Positions 32,963 through 39,981 of a stretch of DNA of 61,852 nt are shown piece after piece. Both the position numbers and the translations under genes were made by a program. The stretch spans positions 1 through 61,852 of the forward strand of contig UQHO01000008.1 in the NCBI GenBank assembly GCA_900540995.1, read 5' to 3'. The notes below the pieces were generated by a model. That model ran no database searches. It saw only the letters and a program-made list of their open reading frames with translations, and was not told the DNA's origin. Source of the DNA: an uncultured Collinsella sp. (GTDB taxonomy: Bacteria > Actinomycetota > Coriobacteriia > Coriobacteriales > Coriobacteriaceae). The first letter of the stretch is position 1. Each line of letters begins with the position of its first letter.

Positions 32963-33023
32963 GTTGCGGTGAAATAGGGATTGTTTTGCGCCGCCTGGGC
33001 CGCAATCCCTATTTCACCGCAAC
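32963..33023. repeat. hairpin repeat family C (GTTGCGGTG), copy 1
   Basis: A 21-bp perfect stem (32963-32983 with 33003-33023) beginning GTTGCGGTGAAATA. It sits 15 bases past the GntR stop codon. Related arms recur at 33795-33877, 42810-42876 and 51219-51285. Confidence 0.8.
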
Positions 33024-33038
33024 GTATGAAGGGATGGA

Positions 33039-33731
33039 TTAGATGGACGAATCTTTGGGCAGCTCAAAGTAATCTGGATGCAGGGCGATAACTGGGCCCT
33101 GCTCTTCGGGCATCAGATGCAGATGCGTCTGCGCCAGATAGCTCGCTGCATCGGTATCGCCCTCTTTAATGGCCTCAAGAATTCGACGATGCTGCCGACG
33201 AATCGGTTCCCAGTCCAGATCTTGAGACACCGCGCGTAGCCAGTTATACCGCTCAAAATGCGTGTTGATGCTCTTCATCCAATCCCACAGCATGTGGCGG
33301 CCGGCAATCTCAAAACACGTCTCGTGGAACAGGTTGTCCAGGTCAAAGAAGCGACGCGTCTCGCTATGGTCGAGCGACTCGGACTCGGCGAGAATCTGCT
33401 CGAGCCGGCGCTTTTGCTCGGGTGTGGCAGCCGAGCAGCATTTGATCAGCACACTTCTCTCGAGCTTTTCGCGCAAAAAGCAGGCGTTCTCGGCACGTTC
33501 CATGCTAATTTTTGAGACATAGGTGCCGCTCTTGGGGCGCGTTTCCACCAGCTCTTGCTCGCGCAGGCGCACAAAGGACTCGCGGATGGGCGTGCGCCCG
33601 ATCCCCGTCTCCTTTTCCAGACCAATCGCCGAAAGGCGCGTGCCGGGCTTGAGCTCGGCATAGATGATCTTGGAGCGCAATGCGTTGTATGCCTGGTCTT
33701 GCAGGCTCTGATAATGCTGGTGCTGTTCCAT
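33039..33731 (-). CDS. GntR-family (FadR-type) regulator of uronate/pectin genes
   Basis: A 230-residue repressor. Residues about 8-75 form the GntR winged helix (AYNALRSKIIYAELKPGTRL, TGIGRTPIRESFVRLREQEL). The C-terminal FCD domain is all helical with histidines fitting a metal site (NLFHETCFEIAGRH, HRRILEAI, THLHLM). FadR-type proteins of this build bind hexuronates or related acids. It follows the HIT-gntP genes on the same strand. The recurring palindrome AGGTGAACGTTCACCT upstream of uronate and pectin genes is the likely site; the assignment is inference. ATG 33731 has GAGGG upstream; the much longer open frame would read through a hairpin repeat. Confidence 0.8.
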   Translation of the reverse strand: MEQHQHYQSLQDQAYNALRSKIIYAELKPGTRLSAIGLEKETGIGRTPIRESFVRLREQELVETRPKSGTYVSKISMERAENACFLREKLERSVLIKCCSAATPEQKRRLEQILAESESLDHSETRRFFDLDNLFHETCFEIAGRHMLWDWMKSINTHFERYNWLRAVSQDLDWEPIRRQHRRILEAIKEGDTDAASYLAQTHLHLMPEEQGPVIALHPDYFELPKDSSI

Positions 33732-33794
33732 AAAGCCCTCGGATAAGTCCTCGGTTAGTCGAATACCGACACGTAATACTATCGCATCCCCCGC

Positions 33795-33877
33795 CCCCTC
33801 ATAAGTTGCGGTGGAATAGTTCCTGTTCAAGGCCTTCAGCAGCAAACGGGAACTATTCCACCGCAACTTATGAGGGG
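33795..33877. repeat. hairpin repeat family C, copy 2 (29-bp arms)
   Basis: Perfect 29-bp arms at 33795-33823 and 33849-33877 containing AGTTGCGGTGGAATAGTTCC, with the loop word AAGGCCTTC also seen in copies 3 and 4. Between the gntP terminator and the GntR start. Confidence 0.85.
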
Positions 33878-33913
33878 AATGGGCGCGGCATGCCGTTGGT
33901 ATAAAAAACAAAG

Positions 33914-33949
33914 GCCCGCGGACAGTTTGATTGGCAACTGTCCGCGGGC
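33914..33949 (-). terminator. terminator of HIT-gntP
   Basis: GCCCGCGGACAGTT and AACTGTCCGCGGGC form a 14-bp stem; on the minus strand a TTTGTTTTTT tract follows. Confidence 0.85.
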
Positions 33950-33985
33950 ATGAGGTAAGACACGCTTGTCTTATGCGTTTCTCGC

Positions 33986-35320
33986 CTAGATAAACAGGCT
34001 CAGGATGAGAACCATGATGAGGCCGACGACGGAGTTGACGAGCTCCAACAGGCCCCATGTCTTATAGGTATCCTTCATCGACAGGCCAAACGACTGCTGG
34101 AACAGCAGGTAGCCGCCATCATACATAGGCGTGATGGTATTGGATGCGCAGGCGCAGACCAGTACCGCAAGCACCGGGTTGATGCCAAACTGCGCAACCA
34201 TAGGCGCAACGACGCCGGCGGCAGTAATGGCCGAAACGGTGCCCTGGCCGGTAAGCAGGCGCAGGACCACCGTGATCACCCAAGCCAAAATCAGCGGCGA
34301 CACCGGCATGAGGCTCACCATGTCGGCAAGCGTCGCGCCAACGCCAGACGTAATGATGACCTGCTTCATGATGCCGCCGGCACCGATAACGAGCAGCACG
34401 TTCGCGACGCCCTTGATGGCATCGGACATAGAGTTGGAGATCTCTCCGCCATCCATGCCACGCGTATAACCATACGCAACCATGGCAAGAATCATCGTGA
34501 TGAGCATAGTGATATCTGCGCTACCGATGCAGCTGGCAAGATCGTATGCAAAGCAACCCTCGCCCACCGTGTTCTTGATAACCGAGGCTCCGATCATGAT
34601 GATTGCCGGGAACAGCGGCACCAGAATGGAAAGCCAGAACGGCGGAAGCTCGTCTGCGGGCTTGCGCTCCGCCGGCTTCATAACATTGCCAAGTGGCATG
34701 TCATCGAGACCGGGGATGAAATGGCATAGCAAAAGACCAGAGCAGATAAGCGTCGGAATCGTGACGATCAGACCAAAGATGTAGACCGGCGGGACCTCGG
34801 CACCAAAGGCACTCACCAGTGCCATAGGACCAGGCTGCGGCGGAAAAAGGGAATGGCCCATCGTGGTACCAGAAACAGCCGGGATAATCAGGCGCATATA
34901 GGGAATGTCTGCCTCTTTGGCGATGCTGATAACGAGCGGCGTAACGATAAGGAACGCCACCTCGTAAAACATGCTCATACCAAAGATAACGCCGATGATC
35001 AGCAGCGCAACGGGCAGTAGCTTAATACCGAGCTTGTCGACGATAGTGTCGGCAATCTGCTGCGAGGCACCCGAATCGGTCATCAGTTTTCCGATGGCCG
35101 CGCCAAAGATAATGATCAGCGCGAGCGACTTAAGCGTTCCGCCCAGTCCATCTTCCATGGTGGTGACAAGGTCACCCACAGAGATGCCATCGGCAAGGGC
35201 GATAAAAATGGCGGAAAGGATAAGCGCAATGATGCTGTTGATTTTAAACTTAACGATCATGGCGACCAGCAGGACTACGCCCACCAGCACCCAAAGGAGT
35301 GAAACAACTCCTGCATTCAT
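33986..35320 (-). CDS. gntP: GntP-family gluconate/sugar-acid permease
   Basis: A 444-residue membrane protein with about 12-14 hydrophobic segments and GntP hallmarks: IIIFGAAIGKLMTDSGASQQ, the long GMSMFYEVAFLIVTPLV, GHSLFPPQPGPMALV and SNTITPMYDGGYLL. GntP proteins co-transport gluconate, ketodeoxygluconate-like acids or hydroxyacids with protons. The gene follows the HIT gene by 64 bases behind a promoter region with one LacI-type and one GntR-type box, so uptake of a uronate-derived acid is likely. Substrate not proven. Confidence 0.88.
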   Translation of the reverse strand: MNAGVVSLLWVLVGVVLLVAMIVKFKINSIIALILSAIFIALADGISVGDLVTTMEDGLGGTLKSLALIIIFGAAIGKLMTDSGASQQIADTIVDKLGIKLLPVALLIIGVIFGMSMFYEVAFLIVTPLVISIAKEADIPYMRLIIPAVSGTTMGHSLFPPQPGPMALVSAFGAEVPPVYIFGLIVTIPTLICSGLLLCHFIPGLDDMPLGNVMKPAERKPADELPPFWLSILVPLFPAIIMIGASVIKNTVGEGCFAYDLASCIGSADITMLITMILAMVAYGYTRGMDGGEISNSMSDAIKGVANVLLVIGAGGIMKQVIITSGVGATLADMVSLMPVSPLILAWVITVVLRLLTGQGTVSAITAAGVVAPMVAQFGINPVLAVLVCACASNTITPMYDGGYLLFQQSFGLSMKDTYKTWGLLELVNSVVGLIMVLILSLFI

Positions 35321-35384
35321 AGATAAGCTCCTTTAACTGGCAATTAAGCCAAGTGCTTCTATTGAAATAGCAGCTTTTGCTCGC

Positions 35385-35819
35385 TTACAGGTTGGCGATG
35401 ATTGCCTGGGCGATCTCGTCGTACTGAGCCGGCTCGAGCGTGACGCGGCCGGGGTTCATGGCAAACACGTCGCCAAACTCAAACGGGTCGTCCTTGTACT
35501 TGGGGACGATATGCACATGCAGATGATGCATGGTATCGCCATAAGCACCAAAGTTAATCTTGTCGGGGTTAAATGCCTTGTGCAGCGCGGCTGCAACGTG
35601 GCGGACATCGGCCATAAAGGCGGCAGCGTCCTCCTCGGACATGCAGGAGATGTCGTCGACATGCTGCTTGGAGGCCACGATTACGCGGCCCTTGTGGCTC
35701 TGCTCCTTAAACAAGATAAGCTTGCTGGCGGGCAGATCGAGCATGGGGATGCCAAAGGCATCGACGAGCGTGTTGTCGGTCCCGCACATGCAGTATGAGC
35801 AATCGGTATGCTGTTCCAT
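35385..35819 (-). CDS. HIT-family nucleotide hydrolase/transferase
   Basis: A 144-residue cytoplasmic protein with the histidine triad HLHVHIVPK near residues 97-105. The N-terminus has a CSYC and nearby cysteine (CSYCMCG) possibly binding zinc. HIT proteins cleave phosphoramidates or dinucleotides. ATG 35819 follows AAAGGATCATC. Unusually, it is the first gene of a unit with the permease gntP and sits under the LacI- and GntR-type boxes, which suggests a link to sugar-acid catabolism. The biological substrate is unknown. Confidence 0.8.
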   Translation of the reverse strand: MEQHTDCSYCMCGTDNTLVDAFGIPMLDLPASKLILFKEQSHKGRVIVASKQHVDDISCMSEEDAAAFMADVRHVAAALHKAFNPDKINFGAYGDTMHHLHVHIVPKYKDDPFEFGDVFAMNPGRVTLEPAQYDEIAQAIIANL

Positions 35820-35927
35820 GATGATCCTTTCGATCTGGACAATAATGAATGCCGCTTTTGCAGCAGGTGCAATCTCCCCGTTTGCACCACCAGATAGTGG
35901 ACAGATACAACGCATGCGTAGTGGATA

Positions 35928-35941
35928 CGAAATCGGTTTCG
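35928..35941. promoter_or_regulatory. LacI-type operator of the HIT-gntP unit
   Basis: CGAAATCGGTTTCG, the exact reverse complement of the kdgK box, lies downstream of a minus-strand -10 candidate TATCAT (35956-35961) and is itself flanked by AGTGGA and TCCACT, extending the dyad. Confidence 0.7.
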
Positions 35942-35983
35942 TGTCCACTACCGCCATGATACTGCCAACGAGTTGTTTCGATT

Positions 35984-35999
35984 AGGTGAACGTTCACCT
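35984..35999. promoter_or_regulatory. GntR-type operator between HIT-gntP and the yczE-like gene
   Basis: AGGTGAACGTTCACCT, a perfect 16-bp palindrome, upstream of both divergent promoters and near the -35 of the HIT-gntP side. Confidence 0.75.
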
Positions 36000-36015
36000 T
36001 TTTATTATTTTTCTC

Positions 36016-36067
36016 TTTGCAAAAAGAATCCCGTGCGTATACTAAGGCTCAAGCGAAACCGATTTCG
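36016..36067 (+). promoter_or_regulatory. yczE-like gene promoter with LacI-type operator
   Basis: TTTGCA (36016-36021), 16 bases, TATACT (36038-36043), then CGAAACCGATTTCG (36054-36067) over the start region. Same spacing as at kdgK. Confidence 0.75.
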
Positions 36068-36071
36068 TTAA

Positions 36072-36129
36072 GCGTGGGCAATAGGATGTTAAGACGCACC
36101 CTACCATCTTGGCATCTTATTGCCCACGC
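36072..36129 (+). ncRNA. leader hairpin with conserved loop, yczE copy
   Basis: Stem 36072-36088 with 36113-36129 (one G-U), extended by TT/GG wobble, and the loop core AAGAYGCACCCTACCRTCTT. Homologous in place and loop to 30642-30699 but with a different, still paired stem. Confidence 0.65.
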
Positions 36130-36150
36130 GTTGTCATTTGCTTTCCTCCC

Positions 36151-36283
36151 GTCTCGTTGGCCCTTCAGTCCCATTCCGGCACAGCGAGACACTTCCCAGA
36201 CGACTGACCGTGGGGGGCCGGCTTTTCTGCTTTTACAGCAGTGCCTCCGATAACCCTCTTTTGCCGGCCCAGGTCAGCCTTTT
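36151..36283 (+). ncRNA. structured leader element, yczE copy
   Basis: Hairpin 36151-36162/36178-36190 with loop CAGTCCCATTCC; outer stem CTGACC (36204-36209) with GGTCAG (36272-36277); inner stem GGGCCGGC/GCCGGCCC (36215-36222/36263-36270); small hairpin CTGCT/AGCAG (36227-36241); then GTGCCTCCGATAACC (36241-36255) and a trailing T tract. Every element of the copy at 31847-31987 is present in the same order with different base pairs. Confidence 0.65.
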
Positions 36284-36312
36284 TATTCACAACCGAAAGG
36301 ACGGGTAGCAAC

Positions 36313-36993
36313 ATGCGACCGCTCATCATCATGAATGGCGAGAAGACCGATTGGTGCCACACCGTCATCAGGATGCTGATGTATTTAGCAGGTGTCGCGA
36401 CGCTTGCCCTCGGCATGAGCATCCAGACCGCATCGGGCCTGGGCGTGGCGGCGCTTACCTGTTTTGCCACGACGTTGTCCATGCTCACCGGCAAGACACT
36501 CGGCTTTTGGATCACCGCGACCTACGTCGCCTACATCGTCGCACAGGCAGCGATCTTGCGCCGCGAGTTTCAGCCGCGCATTTTGCTCGAGCTCTTTTTC
36601 TCAACTCTGATCGGCGGCTTTACCGACTTCTTTATGAACGTTAACCCTCTGCACCCCACCGCGCTGCCGGCACAGGTCGTAACCATGCTGCTCTCGCTTG
36701 CTATCACCGCATTTGGCGTGAGCCTTGTCGTCAACATGGGCGTCGTTCCCAATGCGCCCGACGGTCTGGTGCAGGTCATTGCCGAAAAACTCAAGCGCCG
36801 CTTTGGCGATGTGAAGGTCGTATTCGATTGCTCGCACGTCGCCGCCTCGCTCGCGTTGTCGCTGGTCTTTATGCGCAACCTGGGCGGCTTTGGCGTCACG
36901 ACTGCCATCTCGGCACTGTTCCTGGGCCATGTCATCAACGTCGCCAACAAACTGTTCGCCCAGCGTTTTATCCGCGCGGCCTTTGGAAAATAG
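36313..36993 (+). CDS. YczE/YitT-like integral membrane protein
   Basis: A 226-residue membrane protein with about five hydrophobic helices, similar to the YczE/YyaS family (LAGVATLALGMSIQTASGLG near residue 30, NMGVVPNAPDGLVQVIAEKL in the middle). No biochemical role is established for the family. Its place is striking: the promoter carries the LacI-type box of kdgK, a GntR-type box is upstream, and its leader holds both RNA elements found near kdgK and eda. It is therefore very probably part of the uronate regulon, perhaps a transporter or its regulator. ATG 36313 is chosen over ATG 36331; GAAAGGA is 13 bases away. Confidence 0.7.
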   Translation: MRPLIIMNGEKTDWCHTVIRMLMYLAGVATLALGMSIQTASGLGVAALTCFATTLSMLTGKTLGFWITATYVAYIVAQAAILRREFQPRILLELFFSTLIGGFTDFFMNVNPLHPTALPAQVVTMLLSLAITAFGVSLVVNMGVVPNAPDGLVQVIAEKLKRRFGDVKVVFDCSHVAASLALSLVFMRNLGGFGVTTAISALFLGHVINVANKLFAQRFIRAAFGK

Positions 36994-37019
36994 CGCCACC
37001 GCAAGAACTCGCGAGCAGC

Positions 37020-37079
37020 GCTATACGTTGCTATATCTTGCTATACTTTGCTATATCTTGCTATACGTTGCTATATCTT
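37020..37079. repeat. six 10-bp tandem repeats (GCTATAYNTT)
   Basis: GCTATACGTT, GCTATATCTT, GCTATACTTT, GCTATATCTT, GCTATACGTT, GCTATATCTT run head to tail, 10 bp each, 26 bases after the yczE-like stop codon. Units 1-2 and 5-6 are identical, so the array may have grown by duplication of pairs. Confidence 0.9.
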
Positions 37080-37111
37080 GCCATAAATCGACCACTGCCA
37101 GCCGACATACA

Positions 37112-37145
37112 ACAGGCCCCAAGCCAGCAAAGGCTTGGGGCCTGT
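37112..37145. terminator. bidirectional terminator
   Basis: ACAGGCCCCAAGCC pairs with GGCTTGGGGCCTGT. It lies between the yczE-like gene and the convergent AlbA-type gene and could serve both, though T tracts are poor. Confidence 0.65.
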
Positions 37146-37166
37146 CTTGCAATATGGCTATTTGGC

Positions 37167-38420
37167 CTATGCGCGCTCGTATTTCGTGGCGCGTCCTGTC
37201 CCCCGCCTTACGATCGAGTTTCGGTTGAGCAAAGATTCAAGCGCCGCCAACGTGCGCGTGCGGCTCAATCCCGTTTGTTGCTCAATCTCGCCCCGCGACA
37301 GTATTCGTCCACCTGACAAAGCCTTGAGAACCTGGACCTCTTCCTCAGACCCTTCAAAGGCATCGATAACGGGCAACGTGACGGCCACCATGCCGCCGCG
37401 AACATCAAATACCGGCTGGCTCAAAGAATCTCGATACGCTCGCCTGATTCGCGCGATTCCTGTGCCAAATTTCTCGATGTAATCCAGCTTTAAAAAGACC
37501 TCGGCGACAATTGGGTTTCTGAGCACGGATATCTGCCCATACAGATATTGTTCCGTCGTCAAACCGGCGGGCAACGGTCCGGGTGAAGTCACAACGACGC
37601 GATCATCGTACAGAGCAATCTGAACATTCGCTCGAACGTCCCATGTCCGATGCACCAAAGCGTTTGCGACAGCTTCGCGGAACGCCTCAAGAGGAATTCG
37701 ATCGGTTTGGACGCGTTCCATCCCCTCGATACGCTCATAACGGTAGTAGCGTACAAACATAGCAACCGCCTTGTCCACCTGCTCAATTGCAGATAGACCT
37801 GTCGCCGTCTCGCGATCCAAAATCACATCCTCGGTATCGCCAAAACGAACGCAGTCGATGCCCGGAAAATCATTCTTATCCGCCAAAATCGCCGCGGCAT
37901 TGGTATAGCCATCCTTGCCGAGCAAGCGAAGCGTACGCATGATATCCGGTGTTAGCTCTGAAATGCCGAGATGTTCAACACACTTATGCTCAAGCGTGTG
38001 AAAACTCATGTCCTGGCAAGCCGACGTGAGCGCGTCGAACGTTATGTTGCTGCCTTCGAGCGTCAGTCTGCCATACTCAAACCGGTCGACCTCCACCGTC
38101 GCCGAATCGTTTCGTCTGTAGGCCTTTCCCTTGCTTCGATAGGGTTTGTCCTGGCCCTCATAAACCGTAAGGATTACGGTCCCGTGTTTCTCATCGGGCT
38201 CAAGCGAGTAACGAGGCGCGGGGTCCAAACTGTCATTAATCATATTTTCGATGCGCAGGCATTCAGCAATCGGATCTGCAAGACCGATAGCAATACCCTC
38301 GTCATTAACGCCAAACTCAATCTTGCCCGTCCCGTAGTTTGCATAGGCGCTCACCGTTTTAAGAAACGTCGGCGTAACGCTTTCCTTGTATTCGACCGTA
38401 GGGCTTTCTCTAACAACCAT
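37167..38420 (-). CDS. Schlafen AlbA_2 domain / RecG-like ATP-binding transcriptional regulator
   Basis: A 417-residue protein. Residues 1-110 are a Schlafen AlbA_2 domain (ESPTVEYKESVTPTFLKTVS, then GKIEFGVNDEGIAIGL). The middle and C-terminal parts match the HATPase_c_4-like region of the RecG-like family (FREAVANALVHRTW, VVVTSPGPLP, FGTGIARIRRAY). A winged helix at the end (SRGEIEQQTGLSRTRTLAAL) suggests DNA binding. Such proteins are treated as regulators, but targets are unknown. Start 38420 is favoured over 38426 because AAGGGG is eight bases away. It is convergent with the yczE-like gene and appears unrelated to uronate use. Confidence 0.75.
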   Translation of the reverse strand: MVVRESPTVEYKESVTPTFLKTVSAYANYGTGKIEFGVNDEGIAIGLADPIAECLRIENMINDSLDPAPRYSLEPDEKHGTVILTVYEGQDKPYRSKGKAYRRNDSATVEVDRFEYGRLTLEGSNITFDALTSACQDMSFHTLEHKCVEHLGISELTPDIMRTLRLLGKDGYTNAAAILADKNDFPGIDCVRFGDTEDVILDRETATGLSAIEQVDKAVAMFVRYYRYERIEGMERVQTDRIPLEAFREAVANALVHRTWDVRANVQIALYDDRVVVTSPGPLPAGLTTEQYLYGQISVLRNPIVAEVFLKLDYIEKFGTGIARIRRAYRDSLSQPVFDVRGGMVAVTLPVIDAFEGSEEEVQVLKALSGGRILSRGEIEQQTGLSRTRTLAALESLLNRNSIVRRGTGRATKYERA

Positions 38421-38462
38421 ATGCATAACCCCTTCATTTCATACTATTTGTGACCGTATTAT

Positions 38463-38517
38463 AAGACGAAAACCGTTTGCGTACTGATTTATTCCAGACG
38501 CAAACGGTTTTCGTCTT
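38463..38517. repeat. 20-bp-arm intergenic hairpin
   Basis: Perfect arms 38463-38482 and 38498-38517 containing AAAACCGTTTGCGT. Degraded partial copies of the same words (TTTCGTCTG, GACGCAA) follow to 38618, suggesting a decayed cluster. Confidence 0.75.
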
Positions 38518-38615
38518 GTTTTGCGTCCGGAATTGAGACGTAAATTTCGCTTTCATACGGTTTTGCGCCAGACGCAACACGCTTTCGTCTGTCAATACGT
38601 CCGCAATCCAGACGA

Positions 38616-38652
38616 AAAGAGCCCCGAGCTCGTATTGAACTCAGGGCTCTTT
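38616..38652 (-). terminator. terminator without an obvious gene
   Basis: AAAGAGCCC (38616-38624) and GGGCTCTTT (38644-38652) with T-rich ends on both strands. It would end a minus-strand transcript coming from 38692-38822, where no gene is recognised. Confidence 0.6.
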
Positions 38653-38691
38653 ATGCCACGCATCTGTGAGAGGAAAAATTCGATGCGTACA

Positions 38692-38822
38692 GGCGCTACT
38701 CCATGTTGCCCCCCCTGAATGGCGGCAACCTCATCGTTCCCCGCCTGACGGGCGTGCTCAAGGCATCTGCCCCCCTCTTCATCGATGTTACGGGCGAAAA
38801 GCGAGTAGCGGGCCTCGCAACA
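38692..38822 (-). ncRNA. candidate structured minus-strand RNA
   Basis: CGCTACTC (38693-38700) pairs with GAGTAGCG (38810-38817) and encloses hairpins GTTGCC/GGCAAC (38704-38728 region) and CCCG/CGGG. The block ends toward the terminator at 38616-38652. No promoter is clear. Otherwise the 547-base gap 38421-38967 holds only the kduD control region. Confidence 0.3.
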
Positions 38823-38850
38823 ACTAATCTCAACCGTTCACCTTTTAAAA

Positions 38851-38910
38851 GTGAACGTTCACCTATTTTTAGGAGAATACGGGCGTTAATTCCTTCGCTT
38901 TCCCTATACT
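38851..38910 (+). promoter_or_regulatory. kduD promoter with GntR-type operator
   Basis: GTGAACGTTCAC (38851-38862), with a half site CGTTCACCTTTT just upstream (38834-38845), lies about 43 bases before TATACT (38905-38910). No good -35 is seen. Confidence 0.65.
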
Positions 38911-38967
38911 GAGCTTGTATTAGAAGCAAGACTTATATAGATGAACGTTTCTTTTGAAAGGATCGCT

Positions 38968-39777
38968 ATGTCTGATCTTATGGACAGCTTCCGCCTGGAT
39001 GGCAAGGTCGCGCTCGTGACCGGCGCCACCTATGGCATTGGCATGGCCATTGCCGAGGCGCTCGGCGAGGCCGGCGCCAAGATCGCCTTTAACGCACGTC
39101 ACGCCGACAAGGTCGCCGAGGCCGAGAAGCACTACCGCGAGCTGGGCTTTGAGGCTCACGGCTACGTGGCCGACGTCACCGATGAGGCCGTCGTCGCCGA
39201 GCTCGTTGCCAAGATCGAGGCCGATTTTGGCACCACGCCCGATATCTTGGTCAACAACGCCGGTGTTATCCAGCGCACCCCCATGCTCGACATGAGCGCC
39301 GAGGACTTCCGTCGCGTCGTCGACATCGACCTTAACGCCCCGTTCATCGTCTCCAAGGCCTGCCTGCCCGGCATGATTGCCAAGGGTCACGGCAAGATCA
39401 TCAACATCTGCTCGATGATGAGCGAGCTTGGCCGCGAGACCATCGCCGGCTACGCCGCCGCCAAGGGCGGTCTGAAGATGCTCACCAAGAACATCTGCTC
39501 CGAGTTTGGCGAGGCCAACATCCAGTGCAACGGCATTGGACCCGGCTACATCGCCACGCCGCAAACCGCACCCCTGCGCGAGACGCAGCCCGACGGCAGC
39601 CGCCACCCGTTTGACCAGTTCATCATTGCCAAGACGCCGGCCGCCCGTTGGGGCACGCCCGAGGATCTGAAGGGCCCCGCCGTGTTCTTGGCTTCCGATG
39701 CATCGAACTTCGTCAACGGGCACATTCTGTACGTGGACGGCGGAATCCTCGCCTACATCGGGAAACAGCCGCAGTAG
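38968..39777 (+). CDS. kduD: 2-deoxygluconate/ketodeoxyuronate dehydrogenase (KduD/DhuD)
   Basis: A 269-residue short-chain dehydrogenase. The NAD(P) site is TGATYGIG near residues 19-26, NNAGV follows at about 96, and the catalytic Ser-Tyr-Lys is in CSMMSELGRETIAGYAAAKG. Its expected reaction is reduction of 2,5-diketo-3-deoxygluconate to 2-keto-3-deoxygluconate in unsaturated uronate breakdown; gluconate 5-dehydrogenases are close relatives. ATG 38968 follows GAAAGGATC. The next gene is an RpiB-type isomerase, the partner expected for the previous step. Between them is a 109-base hairpin. A GntR-type box precedes it. Confidence 0.88.
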   Translation: MSDLMDSFRLDGKVALVTGATYGIGMAIAEALGEAGAKIAFNARHADKVAEAEKHYRELGFEAHGYVADVTDEAVVAELVAKIEADFGTTPDILVNNAGVIQRTPMLDMSAEDFRRVVDIDLNAPFIVSKACLPGMIAKGHGKIINICSMMSELGRETIAGYAAAKGGLKMLTKNICSEFGEANIQCNGIGPGYIATPQTAPLRETQPDGSRHPFDQFIIAKTPAARWGTPEDLKGPAVFLASDASNFVNGHILYVDGGILAYIGKQPQ

Positions 39778-39790
39778 GGCATTCAGGCGA

Positions 39791-39899
39791 GGCGGTGGAC
39801 GATAAGGTCTGCTGCTCAGACAGTCCTGCTCGCACGGAAAGCACATTAAGTGCTTTCCGGCTCGTGCGGAACTCGCGACAGACCTTATCGTCCACCGCC
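39791..39899. repeat. 109-bp nested hairpin between kduD and the isomerase gene
   Basis: Outer perfect arms of 21 bp at 39791-39811 and 39879-39899 enclose a second stem around GGAAAGCAC/GTGCTTTCC (39836-39859 region). It could stabilise or partly terminate the mRNA between the two genes. Confidence 0.75.
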
Positions 39900-39981
39900 C
39901 GCAAAACCAACCTCGGGTTGGAATAGCCGCCGCCCGCATACAGAAACAAAAAAGAAACATTTGGTTGAAAGGTTAACTCCC

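Noticed and set aside
33039..34058. longer GntR protein starting at 34058
   Set aside because: The extension would be translated from a hairpin repeat and a terminator and has no ribosome site; the start at 33731 fits the family.
37020..37079. CRISPR-like repeat array
   Set aside because: Units are 10 bp, contiguous and without spacers; no cas genes.
38703..38912. 69-codon plus-strand frame upstream of kduD
   Set aside because: No ribosome site, overlaps the GntR operator and structured region; no resemblance to a protein family.
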